This document shows, piece by piece, positions 1 to 9,901 of a stretch of 33,311 nucleotides of DNA (positions are counted from its first letter, which is position 1; every line of letters begins with the position of its first letter). The notes below the pieces were generated by a model. It ran no database searches, was not told the origin of the DNA, and worked only from the letters and a program-made list of their open reading frames with translations. Both the position numbers and the translations under genes were made by a program. The stretch is from Rhodopirellula maiorica SM1 (GTDB lineage: Bacteria; Planctomycetota; Planctomycetia; Pirellulales; Pirellulaceae). The stretch is taken from contig NZ_ANOG01000801.1 of assembly GCF_000346295.1 (NCBI RefSeq), forward strand, positions 1-33,311, given 5' to 3'.

Positions 1-3000
1 TCTTGTTCGTCACCGCAGCCCGATTCCGAGCCAACAGAAAGCTTTTACATCGTGGGGATTGGTGCCTCGGCGGGCGGATTGGAAGCTTTGGAGGCATTCT
101 TTCAGGAAATGCCTGCTAGCAGCGGGATGGCATTTGTTGTCATCCAGCATCTTTCGCCTGACTTCAAAAGCCACATGGGCGAGTTGATTTCACGCAAAAC
201 GGGCATCCCGGTATTGGAAGTCGAAGATGGCGTCCGAGTCAGTCCCAATGCGATCTATTTGCTGCCTGCGAAAATGGAGATGGAGATCACGGGGGGGCGA
301 CTGCGGCTGACCAAGCGAAATCCAGACCGCAGTTTTTCGCACCCGATCGACAAATTCTTTTGTTCGTTAGCTAAGGATCAGCAAGCAAATTCGATTGCCG
401 TGGTGCTCTCAGGCACCGGTAGCGACGGTTCACGAGGAATTCGCGACATCCACGAAGCGGGCGGGTTGGTGGTCAGCCAGGACCAGGCATCCGCCAAATT
501 TGATGGGATGCCGATCAGCGCCCAAGAGACCGGATTGGTTAATTTGGTTTTGCCGCCCAACGGGATGGCCAAGGCTTTGATGCGTTATGTCCAAGGCGAC
601 ATCACACGCGACGACCTCAGCGAAGACCAGCATCCGAGCGAGTCGTTGGCGGGAATCGATCGTATTTTTCAGTTGCTCAACCAATCCTTTGGGATCGATT
701 TTTCCCAGTACAAATCGTCCACCGTCGGACGCCGTTTACAACGACGCTTTGATATGCTGCGAATTCGCAGCTTCGAGGACTATGTCTCCTATATCGAAAA
801 CCATCCCAACGAACAAAGCGACCTCTATCGTGATCTGTTGGTCGGCGTGACCCAATTCTTTCGTGACCCCGATGCTTATGCGACGCTTGCCCAAAAGGTC
901 ATTCCGAAACTCTTTGATGCCAATTCGGAAACCAAAATGGTTCGTACCTGGGTCGCCGGATGTGCCTCGGGCGAAGAGGCGTATTCGATTGCAATTCTGT
1001 TGGACGAGGAACGCCGCAAGCGGGATGCGAAATACGACATCAAAATTTTTGCCACCGACGCTCATCCCTCTTCGATACAGACTGCCGCACGAGGCATTTA
1101 TCCGGCGGATGCATTGGCGGACTTGTCGCACGATCGACTGACTCGTTATTTCCGTCGCGATCATGAGCGTTACCAAGTCACTCCGCAGCTGCGGCAGATG
1201 ATCGTATTTGCCCCACACAACGTCATCAGCGACGCCCCGTTTACTCAAATGGACTTGGTGACTTGTCGCAATCTGTTGATTTACTTGCAGGCACCCGCGC
1301 AAGCCAAAGCACTGTCGTTATTCCATTTTGCATTAAAGTCCGGCGGTACTCTGTTTCTTGGCCCCAGCGAATCTCCGGGCGAATTGAGTGACGAATTCGA
1401 TGTGCTTAATACCCATTGGCGAATTTATTGCAAACGTCGCGATTTACGGATGCCACCGGGCACCGAGCTTCCCTTGAATCCACGTAGTGAAAAGTTCTCA
1501 TCCATCTCGCTCGTTCCAACAACACGTCAAAGCAATCGTGTCGATGCAAAACTGATTAGCATCTACGACGCGTTGCTGAACCAAAAGATGGGCTGCAGCA
1601 TTCTGATCGAACCGAATGGCCAGATCCTGCATGTTTTCGGAGGCGCCGAGAAATATCTGCAATACGCATCGGGACGACCGAGCAGCCACATACTTGATGC
1701 CATTGTTCCTCGCGTCAAATCCTCGCTATCCGTGGCGTTACATCATACGGCCAAAAAACAAGGGATCGTGAAATTTAAAGTCGCCTCGCTGCAGTCTCAA
1801 CCCGAGGCCGCTGAATTGGACATCGCTGTCGAACCCATTGGCAAGCAAAACGATGGGACTGGCACGTTTCTGATTTCGTTTACCGAACAGACATCCTCGC
1901 TGGCGACTTACTGGCATAACAATGTCGCCGAGCATGTTGCTTCGTCGACCCGCGATAGCGATGGCGACCGCGTCACGATTTTGGAGTCCGAGCTACAGCA
2001 ATCCCAAGAAAACCTGCAAGCCACCGTCGAAGAGATGGAAACGTCCAACGAGGAACTGCAGGCAGCCAACGAAGAACTCGTCGCTTCGAACGAGGAATTG
2101 CAAAGCACCAACGAAGAACTGCATAGCGTCAACGAAGAACTTTATACCGTCAACGCCGAACACCAACGCCGCGTGGTCGAATTAGCCGAAGCCAATGCGG
2201 ACATGGACAATTTGTTGGCAACCACTCGCGTCGGCGTCGTCTTTTTAGATCGTGATTTTTGCCTTCGCCGATACACGCCGCAAATCGCGGAAATCCTGCG
2301 GATTCAAGAACACGACATCGGCCGTTCGATCGAAGATTTCACACACCGATTGCGTTATGACAATCTGCTAGAAAGCCTGCAAAACGTACTGCAGTCCGAA
2401 CAGGAATTCGAAACAAAAGTATTCGATTCGGGAGGCCACGCACTGCTGTTACGCGCGGTCCCTTATCTATCGGACGGCGAGATCAAGGGAGTCGTGTTGA
2501 CGCTGATCGACATTGCATCGCTGAGTGCTGCCGAAGCACAGCTAGAACGATTTAAATTCATGACCGAAACGGCAAGTGACCTTGTCTTTTTGGCGGACCA
2601 AAAGGGGCGATTCCGGTACGTCAACCCCTCAATGTGTGAGACGCTGCGGTGGGATCGCGAGGAACTGGAAAACAAGAGTTTGATGGAAGTGCAGTGCGAA
2701 CTCGCCGAAGAGAATTACCAAAAACTGTTTGCGGACGCCGCCAAAGAACAACTCAAACCGTTCCAATCCGATTGGAAACGTAGCGATGGTTCGCTGTTGC
2801 CGATGGAAATCAGTGTGGCGAGTCTACAGATTGATGACGATCGTTTCCTGTGCGCTAATGCGCGTGACATTACAGATCGGCGAGCCACGGAATTGGAGAT
2901 GCGATTGCAACATCTTGCAATTGAGTCGACGCTCAATGGAATAGTCATCACGGACGCCACCGCCGAAGACAACCCGATCACTTACGCCAACCCTGGCTTT

Positions 3001-4467
3001 CTGAGCTTGACGGGCTACGAACGAGACGAAGTAACGGGGATCAACTGCCGGTTTTTGCAAGGTGACGATAGCGATTCAGAAACGTTGGCCAAGTTGCGAG
3101 AGGCGATCGCCGCAGGAGAATCCTGTCACGTGACGCTACGAAATTACCGCAAAGATGGCACGCCGTTCTGGAACGATCTGCAGATCACCCCAGTGTTTGA
3201 CGAACGCGACCGGTTGGTGAATTTTGTCGGGGTTCAAAACGATATCACCGACCGCATGAAAGTTCAGGAAGCACTGCAATTGGCCAATCAAGAAGCCAAA
3301 GCGGCCAGTGAGGCGAAAAGCTCGTTCATGGCAAACATGAGCCATGAACTGCGAACACCGATGACCGCCATGCTCGGATTTGCCGACATGTTAAGCGAAG
3401 AATTAAGCGACGATCCCTTGCTCGAAAAAGTCTCGACGATCAAACGCAACGGCGAATACCTGCTGGCGTTACTGAACGACATTCTCGATTTGTCCAAAAT
3501 CGAATCGGGCAAGATGGAAATCCACCCACAAACGCTAAGCGTTCGCAAACTGTTGGGCGAAGTCCAAGAATTGATGCAGGTCCGGGCCTCTGAGGAAGGT
3601 ATCCCGTTGACGTTCGATTGGAATCCCGACAGCCCCTCAGAGATCACCGCCGACGCCATTCGCGTTCGCCAAGTGCTTGTTAATCTGATCAGCAATGCAC
3701 TGAAGTTTACCGACGAAGGGAATGTGCGTGTCGCGATCGGAATGAATCAAGAAACGAATCCGCCCACGCTGGTGATCGCCGTCCACGACACAGGAATCGG
3801 CATTCACGAAAGCCATTTAACTGAATTGTTCACCCCGTTTAGCCATACCGGTGCCGCGCGGCGGCGGCGATACGGCGGGACCGGCTTGGGATTGAGCATC
3901 AGTAAACGATTGGCTGAAGAGATGGGAGGCGAAATCACAGTAAAGAGTGAACTCGGTGTCGGCAGTTGCTTTACGTTCACCTTGCCGCTGACGCCCGATC
4001 AAGTCCTCAATCGCCGAACGCTTGCGTCGGATGAAGAACCAGCACGTGAACCGATTGAAACGAAACGAGCTTTGTTTCCCAAGTTCAGTGCACGTGTGTT
4101 ATTGGCAGATGACCGCCGCGACATATGGCGAATCGGTAAATATTTCTTAGAGAAGTGCGGCGCCGATGTCACGGTCGTCGAAGACGGTTTGCAAGCCGTC
4201 GAAGAAACGCAGCGGGCTCAGAAAGAACAACGTCCGTTTGACTTGATCTTGATGGACATGCAGATGCCGGTGATGACCGGACAGGAAGCTGTGGCAGAAA
4301 TCCGTGAACTCGGATTCAAGACGCCGATCATCGCGTTAACCGCCGATGCAATGGAAGGCGAACGCGAAGCCTGTATCGCGATGGGATGCGACGACTACTT
4401 CCCCAAACCAATCGATGGTGTAAAGCTGATGAACTTGGTGGCGTTTTACCTCTCCGAAACTCGCTAA
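1..4467 (+). CDS. CheB-CheR-PAS hybrid histidine kinase with receiver domain (5' truncated)
   Basis: The reading frame is open to the left edge, and the residues before the first possible start (GTG at 52) already belong to the CheB fold ([12 protein letters not shown]), so the true start lies outside the window. Numbering from 52, the domains in order are CheB methylesterase (1-185, triad Ser6, His33, Asp125), CheR methyltransferase (about 205-470, SAM-binding stretch AGCASGEE near 300), a heptad-like NEEL-repeat coiled coil (about 645-700), three PAS segments (about 705-1085), HisKA with phospho-acceptor His1098 in [11 protein letters not shown], HATPase with N-box and glycine boxes (DTGIGI, GGTGLGL), and a receiver with Asp1402. 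No transmembrane helix is visible, so it is probably cytoplasmic and senses through its PAS domains. CheB and CheR act on chemoreceptors in classical systems, but no chemoreceptor, cheA or cheW gene is in the window, so its targets are unknown. All key catalytic residues are present. Confidence 0.95.
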   Translation, partial: SCSSPQPDSEPTESFYIVGIGASAGGLEALEAFFQEMPASSGMAFVVIQHLSPDFKSHMGELISRKTGIPVLEVEDGVRVSPNAIYLLPAKMEMEITGGRLRLTKRNPDRSFSHPIDKFFCSLAKDQQANSIAVVLSGTGSDGSRGIRDIHEAGGLVVSQDQASAKFDGMPISAQETGLVNLVLPPNGMAKALMRYVQGDITRDDLSEDQHPSESLAGIDRIFQLLNQSFGIDFSQYKSSTVGRRLQRRFDMLRIRSFEDYVSYIENHPNEQSDLYRDLLVGVTQFFRDPDAYATLAQKVIPKLFDANSETKMVRTWVAGCASGEEAYSIAILLDEERRKRDAKYDIKIFATDAHPSSIQTAARGIYPADALADLSHDRLTRYFRRDHERYQVTPQLRQMIVFAPHNVISDAPFTQMDLVTCRNLLIYLQAPAQAKALSLFHFALKSGGTLFLGPSESPGELSDEFDVLNTHWRIYCKRRDLRMPPGTELPLNPRSEKFSSISLVPTTRQSNRVDAKLISIYDALLNQKMGCSILIEPNGQILHVFGGAEKYLQYASGRPSSHILDAIVPRVKSSLSVALHHTAKKQGIVKFKVASLQSQPEAAELDIAVEPIGKQNDGTGTFLISFTEQTSSLATYWHNNVAEHVASSTRDSDGDRVTILESELQQSQENLQATVEEMETSNEELQAANEELVASNEELQSTNEELHSVNEELYTVNAEHQRRVVELAEANADMDNLLATTRVGVVFLDRDFCLRRYTPQIAEILRIQEHDIGRSIEDFTHRLRYDNLLESLQNVLQSEQEFETKVFDSGGHALLLRAVPYLSDGEIKGVVLTLIDIASLSAAEAQLERFKFMTETASDLVFLADQKGRFRYVNPSMCETLRWDREELENKSLMEVQCELAEENYQKLFADAAKEQLKPFQSDWKRSDGSLLPMEISVASLQIDDDRFLCANARDITDRRATELEMRLQHLAIESTLNGIVITDATAEDNPITYANPGFLSLTGYERDEVTGINCRFLQGDDSDSETLAKLREAIAAGESCHVTLRNYRKDGTPFWNDLQITPVFDERDRLVNFVGVQNDITDRMKVQEALQLANQEAKAASEAKSSFMANMSHELRTPMTAMLGFADMLSEELSDDPLLEKVSTIKRNGEYLLALLNDILDLSKIESGKMEIHPQTLSVRKLLGEVQELMQVRASEEGIPLTFDWNPDSPSEITADAIRVRQVLVNLISNALKFTDEGNVRVAIGMNQETNPPTLVIAVHDTGIGIHESHLTELFTPFSHTGAARRRRYGGTGLGLSISKRLAEEMGGEITVKSELGVGSCFTFTLPLTPDQVLNRRTLASDEEPAREPIETKRALFPKFSARVLLADDRRDIWRIGKYFLEKCGADVTVVEDGLQAVEETQRAQKEQRPFDLILMDMQMPVMTGQEAVAEIRELGFKTPIIALTADAMEGEREACIAMGCDDYFPKPIDGVKLMNLVAFYLSETR

Positions 4468-4495
4468 GCGGTTCCGGGCTCCTCATCCTATTCAA

Positions 4496-5194
4496 ATGAA
4501 AACTTCCTTGCCTCAGCCCTCTCATTTCCGCCGGACCGGCGTCATTGTTGTGGTCCTTCTTGCAGTATTGGTTGCGTTGCTCCTTGGCTGGCAATTGCGG
4601 TCGATCGAGCATCTCGCAACGGGTCAACAGCAACGCAGTTTCGTCGTCGATTGCGATTTCGACAAGTTTCGCCAAATCATGGTTCGCAAGAACGCGACTG
4701 CTGCGATCGTCGAGCATACCGGAATGCGTTTGATTGGCGAACGGATCGAAGGCGTGGTCATGGATACGTCGCAAGATGACCGTCCGCTACTGAACGCCAT
4801 TCGCGGCGTCACGAAAACCGAAGTCTCGGCGGTTAAGGAGTTGATGGTCCAACTCGAGAACCCGATGCTCGAAGCCAGCGAACTTGTGCTTACCCAGAAC
4901 GCAGACATCCACCCCGATCACATTGACGTGACCACGGTTTCCAAAGGTCCCGCAGGTCGATTGAAACACTACCAAACCACGCTGGATGCCAAACCGGATC
5001 CCGAAGGCACCCGAGTCGCATTGACCGTCGCATTGGACGTGCTTGTCAACGTGCCAAGCCTATTTAAGTACCGCGCCGACGCGGGAGTCCAACAGGCGGC
5101 TGACGACGCAATCAACGGCCAAGCCGCAGCGATCGAAGCGTTTATTGGCAAACATGCGGGTGAAAGCTTCATTCTGCCCGAGCTGATGCGATGA
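4496..5194 (+). CDS. membrane-anchored protein of unknown function, 232 aa
   Basis: I do not recognise the family. An N-terminal hydrophobic helix (residues about 13-32) follows a short basic start, which suggests a single anchor with the remainder outside the cytoplasm. The body is mixed alpha/beta with alternating hydrophobic strands (VALTVALDVLV) and a C-terminal helix, and could be a START/SRPBCC-like or other lipid-binding-type fold; this is a guess from pattern only. It starts 28 bases after the stop of the hybrid kinase on the same strand, so co-transcription is possible. No cysteine pair, lipobox or catalytic motif is evident. Confidence 0.75.
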   Translation: MKTSLPQPSHFRRTGVIVVVLLAVLVALLLGWQLRSIEHLATGQQQRSFVVDCDFDKFRQIMVRKNATAAIVEHTGMRLIGERIEGVVMDTSQDDRPLLNAIRGVTKTEVSAVKELMVQLENPMLEASELVLTQNADIHPDHIDVTTVSKGPAGRLKHYQTTLDAKPDPEGTRVALTVALDVLVNVPSLFKYRADAGVQQAADDAINGQAAAIEAFIGKHAGESFILPELMR

Positions 5195-5229
5195 CGTGAG
5201 ATGCGAATATGTGAGATGCGATGGCGTGA
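5184..5229. repeat. short tandem repeat at the 3' end of a gene
   Basis: Roughly 15-bp units with the core GTGAGATGCGA lie in tandem: 5196-5210 and 5211-5225 are clear copies, preceded by a degenerate copy that overlaps the stop codon of the upstream gene and followed by a partial one. A GGGGG-ATGT-CCCCC hairpin follows at 5232-5245. Function is unknown; it is the left edge of a larger gene-free repeat island. Confidence 0.6.
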
Positions 5230-5437
5230 AAGGGGGATGTCCCCCAGCAGCGAAGCGGTGGATGCCGTCCGCTGAGTCAACGGCTTGCTGATTTAATCTA
5301 AATTTCAATCGCTACAGTGAGCCATGAGGCACCGGGTCGTGGGTTCTCCCCGGCCGCTGAGGAGAACGTCCGGCTTAGGGTGACTCTAACAACTCGCATT
5401 CGTTCTTTTTTAAGGCCGGAGGCCGGTACATTTCATG

Positions 5438-5457
5438 CCGGTGGTGTTAACCACCGG
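5438..5457. repeat. 8-bp stem hairpin
   Basis: CCGGTGGT, loop GTTA, ACCACCGG: a perfect 8-bp stem with a 4-nt loop inside the repeat island. A similar 8-bp stem (CCGTGGCC, loop TTAC, GGCCACGG) is at 5548-5567. Confidence 0.7.
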
Positions 5458-5476
5458 TTTGGAATGCAGCAAATCC

Positions 5477-5527
5477 AAGGCCGGAGGCCGACACATTTAC
5501 ACCGTCATTGTGTCGGCCTCCGGCCTT
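5477..5527. repeat. 19-bp perfect inverted repeat (GGCCGGAGGCCG family)
   Basis: The left arm 5477-5495 and right arm 5509-5527 are perfect reverse complements of 19 bp separated by 13 bases. The arm contains GGCCGGAGGCCGACACA. It would form a very stable cruciform or RNA hairpin. There is no following T tract, so it is not a classical intrinsic terminator. Confidence 0.8.
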
Positions 5528-5640
5528 TGCAGCTCATTCGCTACATCCCGTGGCCTTACGGCCACGGCAGAGGATGTATCGGCCTCTGGCCTAAGCCGGA
5601 CGTTCTCTGACGCGTCGCGGCTCAATAAATCAACAAGCCG

Positions 5641-6666
5641 CTAACCGATTCGTACCAGTGCCTTGCCGAGATTGCTGCCTGAGAACAATCCAATAAAGGC
5701 ATCGGGAGCCTGTTTGAGTCCCTCGGTTACTGTTTCTTCCCACTCGATTTGACCTGACCGGATCCACGCCGACATGTCACGCAAAAATTCATCGTGATCG
5801 GCAAAGTGGTCGCGAACAATAAACCCTTGCATGCGAATTCGCTTGGCTATGACTTTGAACAAATTGCGAGGCGCCGCCGGAGGCTCGGTGGCGTTGTAGG
5901 TCGAGATCATGCCACACTCGACGCAGCATCCGAAATTGTTCATGTGATCGATTGCCGCTTCCAAATGTTCGCCCCCGACATTGTCAAAGTAGATGTCGAT
6001 TCCGTCAGGTGCAAGGTCGCCCAACGCGGCCGACAGATCGTCTGTCTGTTTGTAGTGGATGACCTCGTCGACATTCGCCTTTTCACGCAGCCAAAGAATT
6101 TTCTCTTCCGAACCGGCACTGCCGATCACGCGACAGTGATACGCTTTGGCGATCTGACAGGCCACCGAGCCCACCGCGCCGGACGCAGCCGAAACGAACA
6201 CGGTGTTGCCCGACTGCAAGTTGGCAATCCGTTTCAGCCCAACCCAGGCGGTAAATCCGGTCATCCCCAGCACTCCCAAATAGCTTTGAATCGGTGCGAC
6301 GTTGGGGTCGACTTTGTTCACGTTTTCTCCGTCGGAGATCCAGTATTCACGCCATCCGCTGTTGCCCAGCACGTAGTCACCAACGGAAAAACATTCATGT
6401 TGAGATTCGACCACCTTGCCGACACATCCGCCTTCGAGCGGTTTTCCGATCTCAAACGGAGGAACGTAACTTTTGCCCTCTTTCATTCGCCCTCGCATGT
6501 AGGGATCGACGGACATCCATTCGTTTTTGACTAAAAACTCTCCATCGGCCAGCGGCGGTAACTGAACTTTGACGTGCTTAAAATTCTCGGCCGTCGGCAC
6601 TCCCTCCGGGCGAGAGGCGAGCTGGATCTCGTGACTTTCCGTTTTCTTTGCGGTTTCCGTTGCCAT
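5641..6666 (-). CDS. NADP-dependent oxidoreductase, MDR / leukotriene B4 dehydrogenase-like family
   Basis: A 341-aa protein of the zinc-independent medium-chain dehydrogenase/reductase family (bacterial CurA and mammalian 15-oxoprostaglandin reductase relatives), which reduce alpha,beta-unsaturated ketones or aldehydes with NADPH. Supporting residues are VDPYMRGRM near the N-terminus, the nucleotide-binding stretch AASGAVGSVACQIAK, a central YFDNVGGEHLEAA and a C-terminal FSGSNLGKALV. The start was placed at the ATG at 6666 because an AGAGGA ribosome site lies 8-9 bases upstream; an in-frame start 39 bases earlier has no such site. It lies 87 bases downstream of the interrupted aldehyde dehydrogenase on the same strand, and the pair could have formed an aldehyde/enone detoxification unit (inference). 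Confidence 0.92.
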   Translation of the reverse strand: MATETAKKTESHEIQLASRPEGVPTAENFKHVKVQLPPLADGEFLVKNEWMSVDPYMRGRMKEGKSYVPPFEIGKPLEGGCVGKVVESQHECFSVGDYVLGNSGWREYWISDGENVNKVDPNVAPIQSYLGVLGMTGFTAWVGLKRIANLQSGNTVFVSAASGAVGSVACQIAKAYHCRVIGSAGSEEKILWLREKANVDEVIHYKQTDDLSAALGDLAPDGIDIYFDNVGGEHLEAAIDHMNNFGCCVECGMISTYNATEPPAAPRNLFKVIAKRIRMQGFIVRDHFADHDEFLRDMSAWIRSGQIEWEETVTEGLKQAPDAFIGLFSGSNLGKALVRIG

Positions 6667-6753
6667 CGTTTGTTCCTCTTTGATTAGATTGACTTTACTG
6701 CGCACGAAAACGCCGCGGCGATGCTTGCACCATACCGGGCGTCAGCATACGGC

Positions 6754-8124
6754 CTATTTTGTTCCCAGATGAATCAGTTTCTTGTTTACAAACTCGAGAA
6801 TCCCCAAATGCGATAGTTCTCGGCCGTAACCCGAGTTCTTGATGCCTCCAAAAGGCAACTCGGCCTGCGAATTCGTCGGCTGATTGACGAACATCATGCC
6901 AGTCTCCACTCGTTCGGCCACGCGGCGGCCTCGATCGATGTCCTTCGTATAGACGCTGCCCCCAAGGCCATAGGACGAGTGATTGGCCAGCTCAATCGCT
7001 TCGTCTTCGTCCTTCACCACATAAACACTGGCCACAGGCCCAAACAGCTCTTGGTCGAACGTAGGCATGTCGGGAGTGATGCCTGTCAAAATCGTCGGAT
7101 TAAAGAAGGCGCCTTCGCGGTCAGGCCGATCACCACCAAGCACCACCGTGGCTCCGGCGTCAATGGATGCTTGCACTTGTTCTTGCAGTTTGACTGCGGC
7201 CTGTTCCGTCTACAACGGCGACAATGTTGTCTCCTCGTCCATAGGGTCTCCCATCTTCATGTTACCCATTTTTTCTTTGAATGCCGACAAAAAGTCATCG
7301 GCAACGGCTTCCACCACGATGAAGCGTTTCGACGCCACGCACGATTGCCCGGCATTCACCATTCGGCCTTGCACCGCAAGCTCGACCGTCTCGTCAAGAT
7401 CAGCTTCCTCGAGCACGATGAATGGATCGTTCCCGCCGAGTTCCAGCACGGAACGCTTCAAGTTCTTGCCAGCCAACGCTGCCACCGACGCTCCGGCTCT
7501 TTCGCTTCCGGTCAGCGAGATTCCTTGAACTCGCGAATCCGAGATGATCACCTCGACAAACTCGGACGGAATAAACAAATTGGTATAAACCCCGTCGGGC
7601 AACCCACATTCGGCAAACGCCTCGGCAATCGCTTCAGCACATTGCGGAACGTTGCTAGCGTGTTTCACCATCACGGTATTGCCGGCCATAATATTGGGAG
7701 TCGCGAAGCGAACGACTTGGTAGAAGGGAAAATTCCAAGGCATCACTCCCATCAAGACGCCTAGCGGCGCGTATTGGATGAATGCGTTGGCACCCTCAAC
7801 TTGCATCGGTTCGTCAGCCAAAAAGGACTCGGCTCCATTGGCATAAAACTCAGCGATGTTCGCACAATATTCGATTTCGCCTTGGCTTTCGGAGATCCGC
7901 TTCCCCATATCGAGCGTGATCAGCCGCGAATATTCGTCGGCATGCTGGCGAAGATGATCTGCAAATTTCAGCATCATCGTCTTGCGCTGATCAAATGAGG
8001 TTTTCCGCCAACTGCGATACGCCGTGTCAGCCTTTTCGATCGCGTCGATCGTTTGATCTTTGGTGAGCGGCTTGAACGTCTTGAGTGTTTCACTTGTGGC
8101 GGGATTAACGCTGGTGATCGTCAT
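6754..8124 (-). pseudogene. aldehyde dehydrogenase (succinate-semialdehyde dehydrogenase-like) with in-frame amber codon
   Basis: The frame encodes a full-length NAD(P)-dependent aldehyde dehydrogenase of 457 codons, but codon 305 is TAG (minus strand, 7210-7212). Both sides are in the same frame and both match the family: upstream are VNPATSE, MPWNFPFYQVVR, LELGGNDPF with the catalytic Glu, and NAGQSC with catalytic Cys262; downstream are FNPTILTGI, ELFGPVASVY and ELPFGGIKNSGYGREL. The stop falls in the SPL-TEQ segment, where the family usually has a GPL motif followed by a variable residue. The start ATG at 8124 opens the conserved N-terminus; a longer upstream frame is not gene-like. A 304-aa product ending here would lack part of the catalytic domain and the oligomerisation strand. 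It may be a recent pseudogene, a read-through gene or a base-call error; no frameshift is needed to explain it. Confidence 0.85.
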
Positions 8125-8187
8125 CGAACGAATGTCCTGGGGATGGGGGAAGAAACGGACTGAATGAAACAGAAATCGGATTGAGCA

Positions 8188-8221
8188 TTGGGGCGTCAGA
8201 GCGACGTAAGCGACGCCCCAA
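8188..8221. repeat. 10-bp inverted repeat (hairpin)
   Basis: TTGGGGCGTC at 8188-8197 pairs perfectly with GACGCCCCAA at 8212-8221 across a 14-base loop. It lies between the end of one minus-strand gene and the start of the next, upstream of the aldehyde dehydrogenase start. It could be part of a termination or leader structure. Confidence 0.5.
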
Positions 8222-8225
8222 AACG

Positions 8226-8292
8226 AAAACGTGTCCAGTTCGCTAGCGATCCCTTTTGGTACGGGGAACGCCGCCAACTGAACACGTTTTTT
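8226..8292 (-). terminator. possible terminator of the 8345-9352 gene
   Basis: Arms 8226-8240 and 8276-8290 pair over 15 positions with one mismatch, around a long 35-base loop. Read on the minus strand the second arm ends in a T-rich run (CGTTTTCGTTTT). The position just downstream of the minus-strand stop at 8345 fits a terminator, but the loop is long, so this is only a moderate call. Confidence 0.4.
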
Positions 8293-8344
8293 CGTGTGCG
8301 ATCGGCATACCGAAGCTGATCGCAAATCAACGAATCAGAGACAA

Positions 8345-9352
8345 TTATTTGTTCTGCTTTTGAGTCCGATTCGAATCCGCGATCAAAATCACACGATCGC
8401 CGACTTTGACTGGAACGCCGGTAACCGTCACTTTGCTACCTTCTTTCAGATCTTTCGCAGCAGCGGGATCTCCCATGTCGACCGTCACCTTTTTTCCATC
8501 CTCGGTGTCCAATTTCACGACCAAATGCTCGTTGCCTTTCACATTGGCTTTACGGGTCGATTGAACGGTTCCGGTAAATCGGCGACCTGTTCGTTGAATC
8601 TCGCGTTGTTTTCCGTCTCGTTCGATCATGGTGGCTACCAAAACATCCTTGTTGCCTCGTTTGACAACCGGGCCATACGCAGTAAACGAATCACCTTGGA
8701 ACAACTGCAGTGATCGTCCTCCGTCGCCAAAATCAACCCACATTGATTTGCCGCCGTCCGTCTTTGCATTGACCAACAGGCTCACCTCGCCGAATCGCTT
8801 GACCATCTTAGTTTCCTCGACGGTCCCCGACACCTTGTGTGCCTTACCGCTCAATCCCTTTTGCGTCGTCTGGGCAACATTGCTTCGATGCACTGCATTT
8901 TCGCCAGCGATCTGGCTAAAGTCGTAGGTGTCGTACATGCCATCGCCATCGTCGTCATTGTAGGTGGCATAGCTGTCGTGCAGATAGTCGCCATCGGTGT
9001 CGTGGTATCGCGACATGCTTTCGTAGTTACCATCGCCATCATTGTCTTGGTAGGTGGCGTAGCCGTCATCGTAGTCTTCGCCATAGAACTCTTCCGAAGA
9101 AACCATTTCGTCGTCGTTATCGCTGTCCGAACTGGTTTGCTTGTCGTAAAAGTCGAAACGTTCGTCGTCCCAACGGCCGATCGCTTCGTCGGTCGGGTTG
9201 TAGTCGTTGCCATCGAACCACTCGCTGACGTCGTACCACGCGTCATCTTCGTAGCGGGACCCCACATCGCTGGCTTCGCGATCGGTTTGAGCGGGGGCGG
9301 ATGAGATCATCAGCATCGGCAGCAAACAGGCGGCTAGGTTGCGGATGGTCAT
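8345..9352 (-). CDS. secreted protein with acidic DxDxDG repeats (paralog A)
   Basis: A 335-aa protein of unknown function. The start at 9352 gives an N-terminal signal peptide (TIRNLAACLLPMLMISSAPAQ) and has a TGGAG ribosome site about 9 bases upstream; a longer frame to 9499 lacks both. After the signal comes an acidic block containing EWFDGNDYNPTDEAIGRWD, then about three tandem units of the form Y-x-x-Y-x-D-x-D-G-D-x-x-Y (residues about 95-150), resembling calcium-binding thrombospondin type 3 or dockerin-like loops. The C-terminal half has two related beta-rich segments (VSGTVEETK... and FTGTVQSTRK...VTVTGVPVKVGDRVILIA) that look like small OB-type barrels. It is head-to-head with a clear paralog at 9902-11017. 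Calcium binding is inferred from the motif spacing only. Confidence 0.85.
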   Translation of the reverse strand: MTIRNLAACLLPMLMISSAPAQTDREASDVGSRYEDDAWYDVSEWFDGNDYNPTDEAIGRWDDERFDFYDKQTSSDSDNDDEMVSSEEFYGEDYDDGYATYQDNDGDGNYESMSRYHDTDGDYLHDSYATYNDDDGDGMYDTYDFSQIAGENAVHRSNVAQTTQKGLSGKAHKVSGTVEETKMVKRFGEVSLLVNAKTDGGKSMWVDFGDGGRSLQLFQGDSFTAYGPVVKRGNKDVLVATMIERDGKQREIQRTGRRFTGTVQSTRKANVKGNEHLVVKLDTEDGKKVTVDMGDPAAAKDLKEGSKVTVTGVPVKVGDRVILIADSNRTQKQNK

Positions 9353-9381
9353 AGTTTTAGCTCCAGTGAAAAAGGTAGTGT

Positions 9382-9394
9382 ATGCACAGTGCAT
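9382..9394. promoter_or_regulatory. 13-bp palindrome upstream of paralog A
   Basis: ATGCAC-A-GTGCAT is a perfect odd-centred palindrome about 30 bases upstream of the start at 9352, where an operator for a dimeric regulator could lie. No promoter boxes could be assigned with confidence. Confidence 0.3.
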
Positions 9395-9844
9395 GAAGAG
9401 TCGTTGTCTGCCCCACTCGCGAAGCATGTCGCAAGATGAAGAAGGATTCGCGAAAAAGAAGGGTGGCAAATGACGTGCCGAAAAGACACTGTCATGCATG
9501 CAACTAAGATGCTCTCGGATCTAACCCTAGGTCTGTTCAATGACCGACCAGGGTGTTCAAAACGCCCTCCCTGTACTTTGAAATCACCGTAATCGCAGTC
9601 GTTGCCCGCGCCCTTTTCAGAGAAGTCGCTTTGCGACATCGGTCCGTCTTTACCTGCTGAACTTGGAAAGCGACGCCAGACGCTAGCGAACTGTTTACAT
9701 CGCTGGCCGATTTCCTTTGTAAACACCGTCGCCGAATCATCATGGACGCGTTCTTCACCGCATAAAAACGCGATTTTCACACGATCAAACGACCAGTCGG
9801 CATGGACGTTGCGTTTTTATCTCGAGCATCCGAAATTCCAAGCG

Positions 9845-9868
9845 ACCATCATGGTCACCATCATGGTC
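9845..9868. promoter_or_regulatory. two tandem copies of ACCATCATGGTC upstream of paralog B
   Basis: The 12-bp unit ACCATCATGGTC occurs twice back to back (9845-9856, 9857-9868), and each unit is itself nearly palindromic (ACCAT-C-ATGGT). It ends 33 bases before the start codon at 9902, so it could be an operator or leader element. The rest of the 549-base divergent spacer (9353-9901) shows no gene. Confidence 0.4.
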
Positions 9869-9901
9869 GCGACGAACAACACTTACACAGGAGACACATT
9901 G

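Larger units (their letters stand above)
5362..5607. repeat. 246-bp palindromic repeat island bounded by an 18-bp inverted repeat
   Basis: 5362-5379 and 5590-5607 are perfect 18-bp inverted repeats (left end GAGAACGTCCGGCTTAGG). Between them are variants of a GGCCGGAGGCCG motif (5412-5430, 5477-5495, the reverse form at 5509-5527 and a degenerate one near 5581), and hairpins at 5438-5457 and 5548-5567. The pattern looks like a nested palindromic intergenic element of REP or MITE type. No open frame inside has gene-like features. It lies between a plus-strand and a minus-strand gene whose 3' ends face each other, a place where such elements could also act as transcription stops. Confidence 0.7.

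Noticed and set aside
5362-5607. CRISPR array
   Set aside because: Repeats are palindromic and unevenly spaced with no constant spacers and no cas genes.
5317-5610. 97-codon plus-strand frame through the repeat island
   Set aside because: It runs through the palindromes, has no ribosome site and its composition follows the repeats.
9602-9901. N-terminal extension of paralog B by 100 codons
   Set aside because: The extension is not protein-like and the ATG at 9902 has both an AGGAGA site and a signal peptide.
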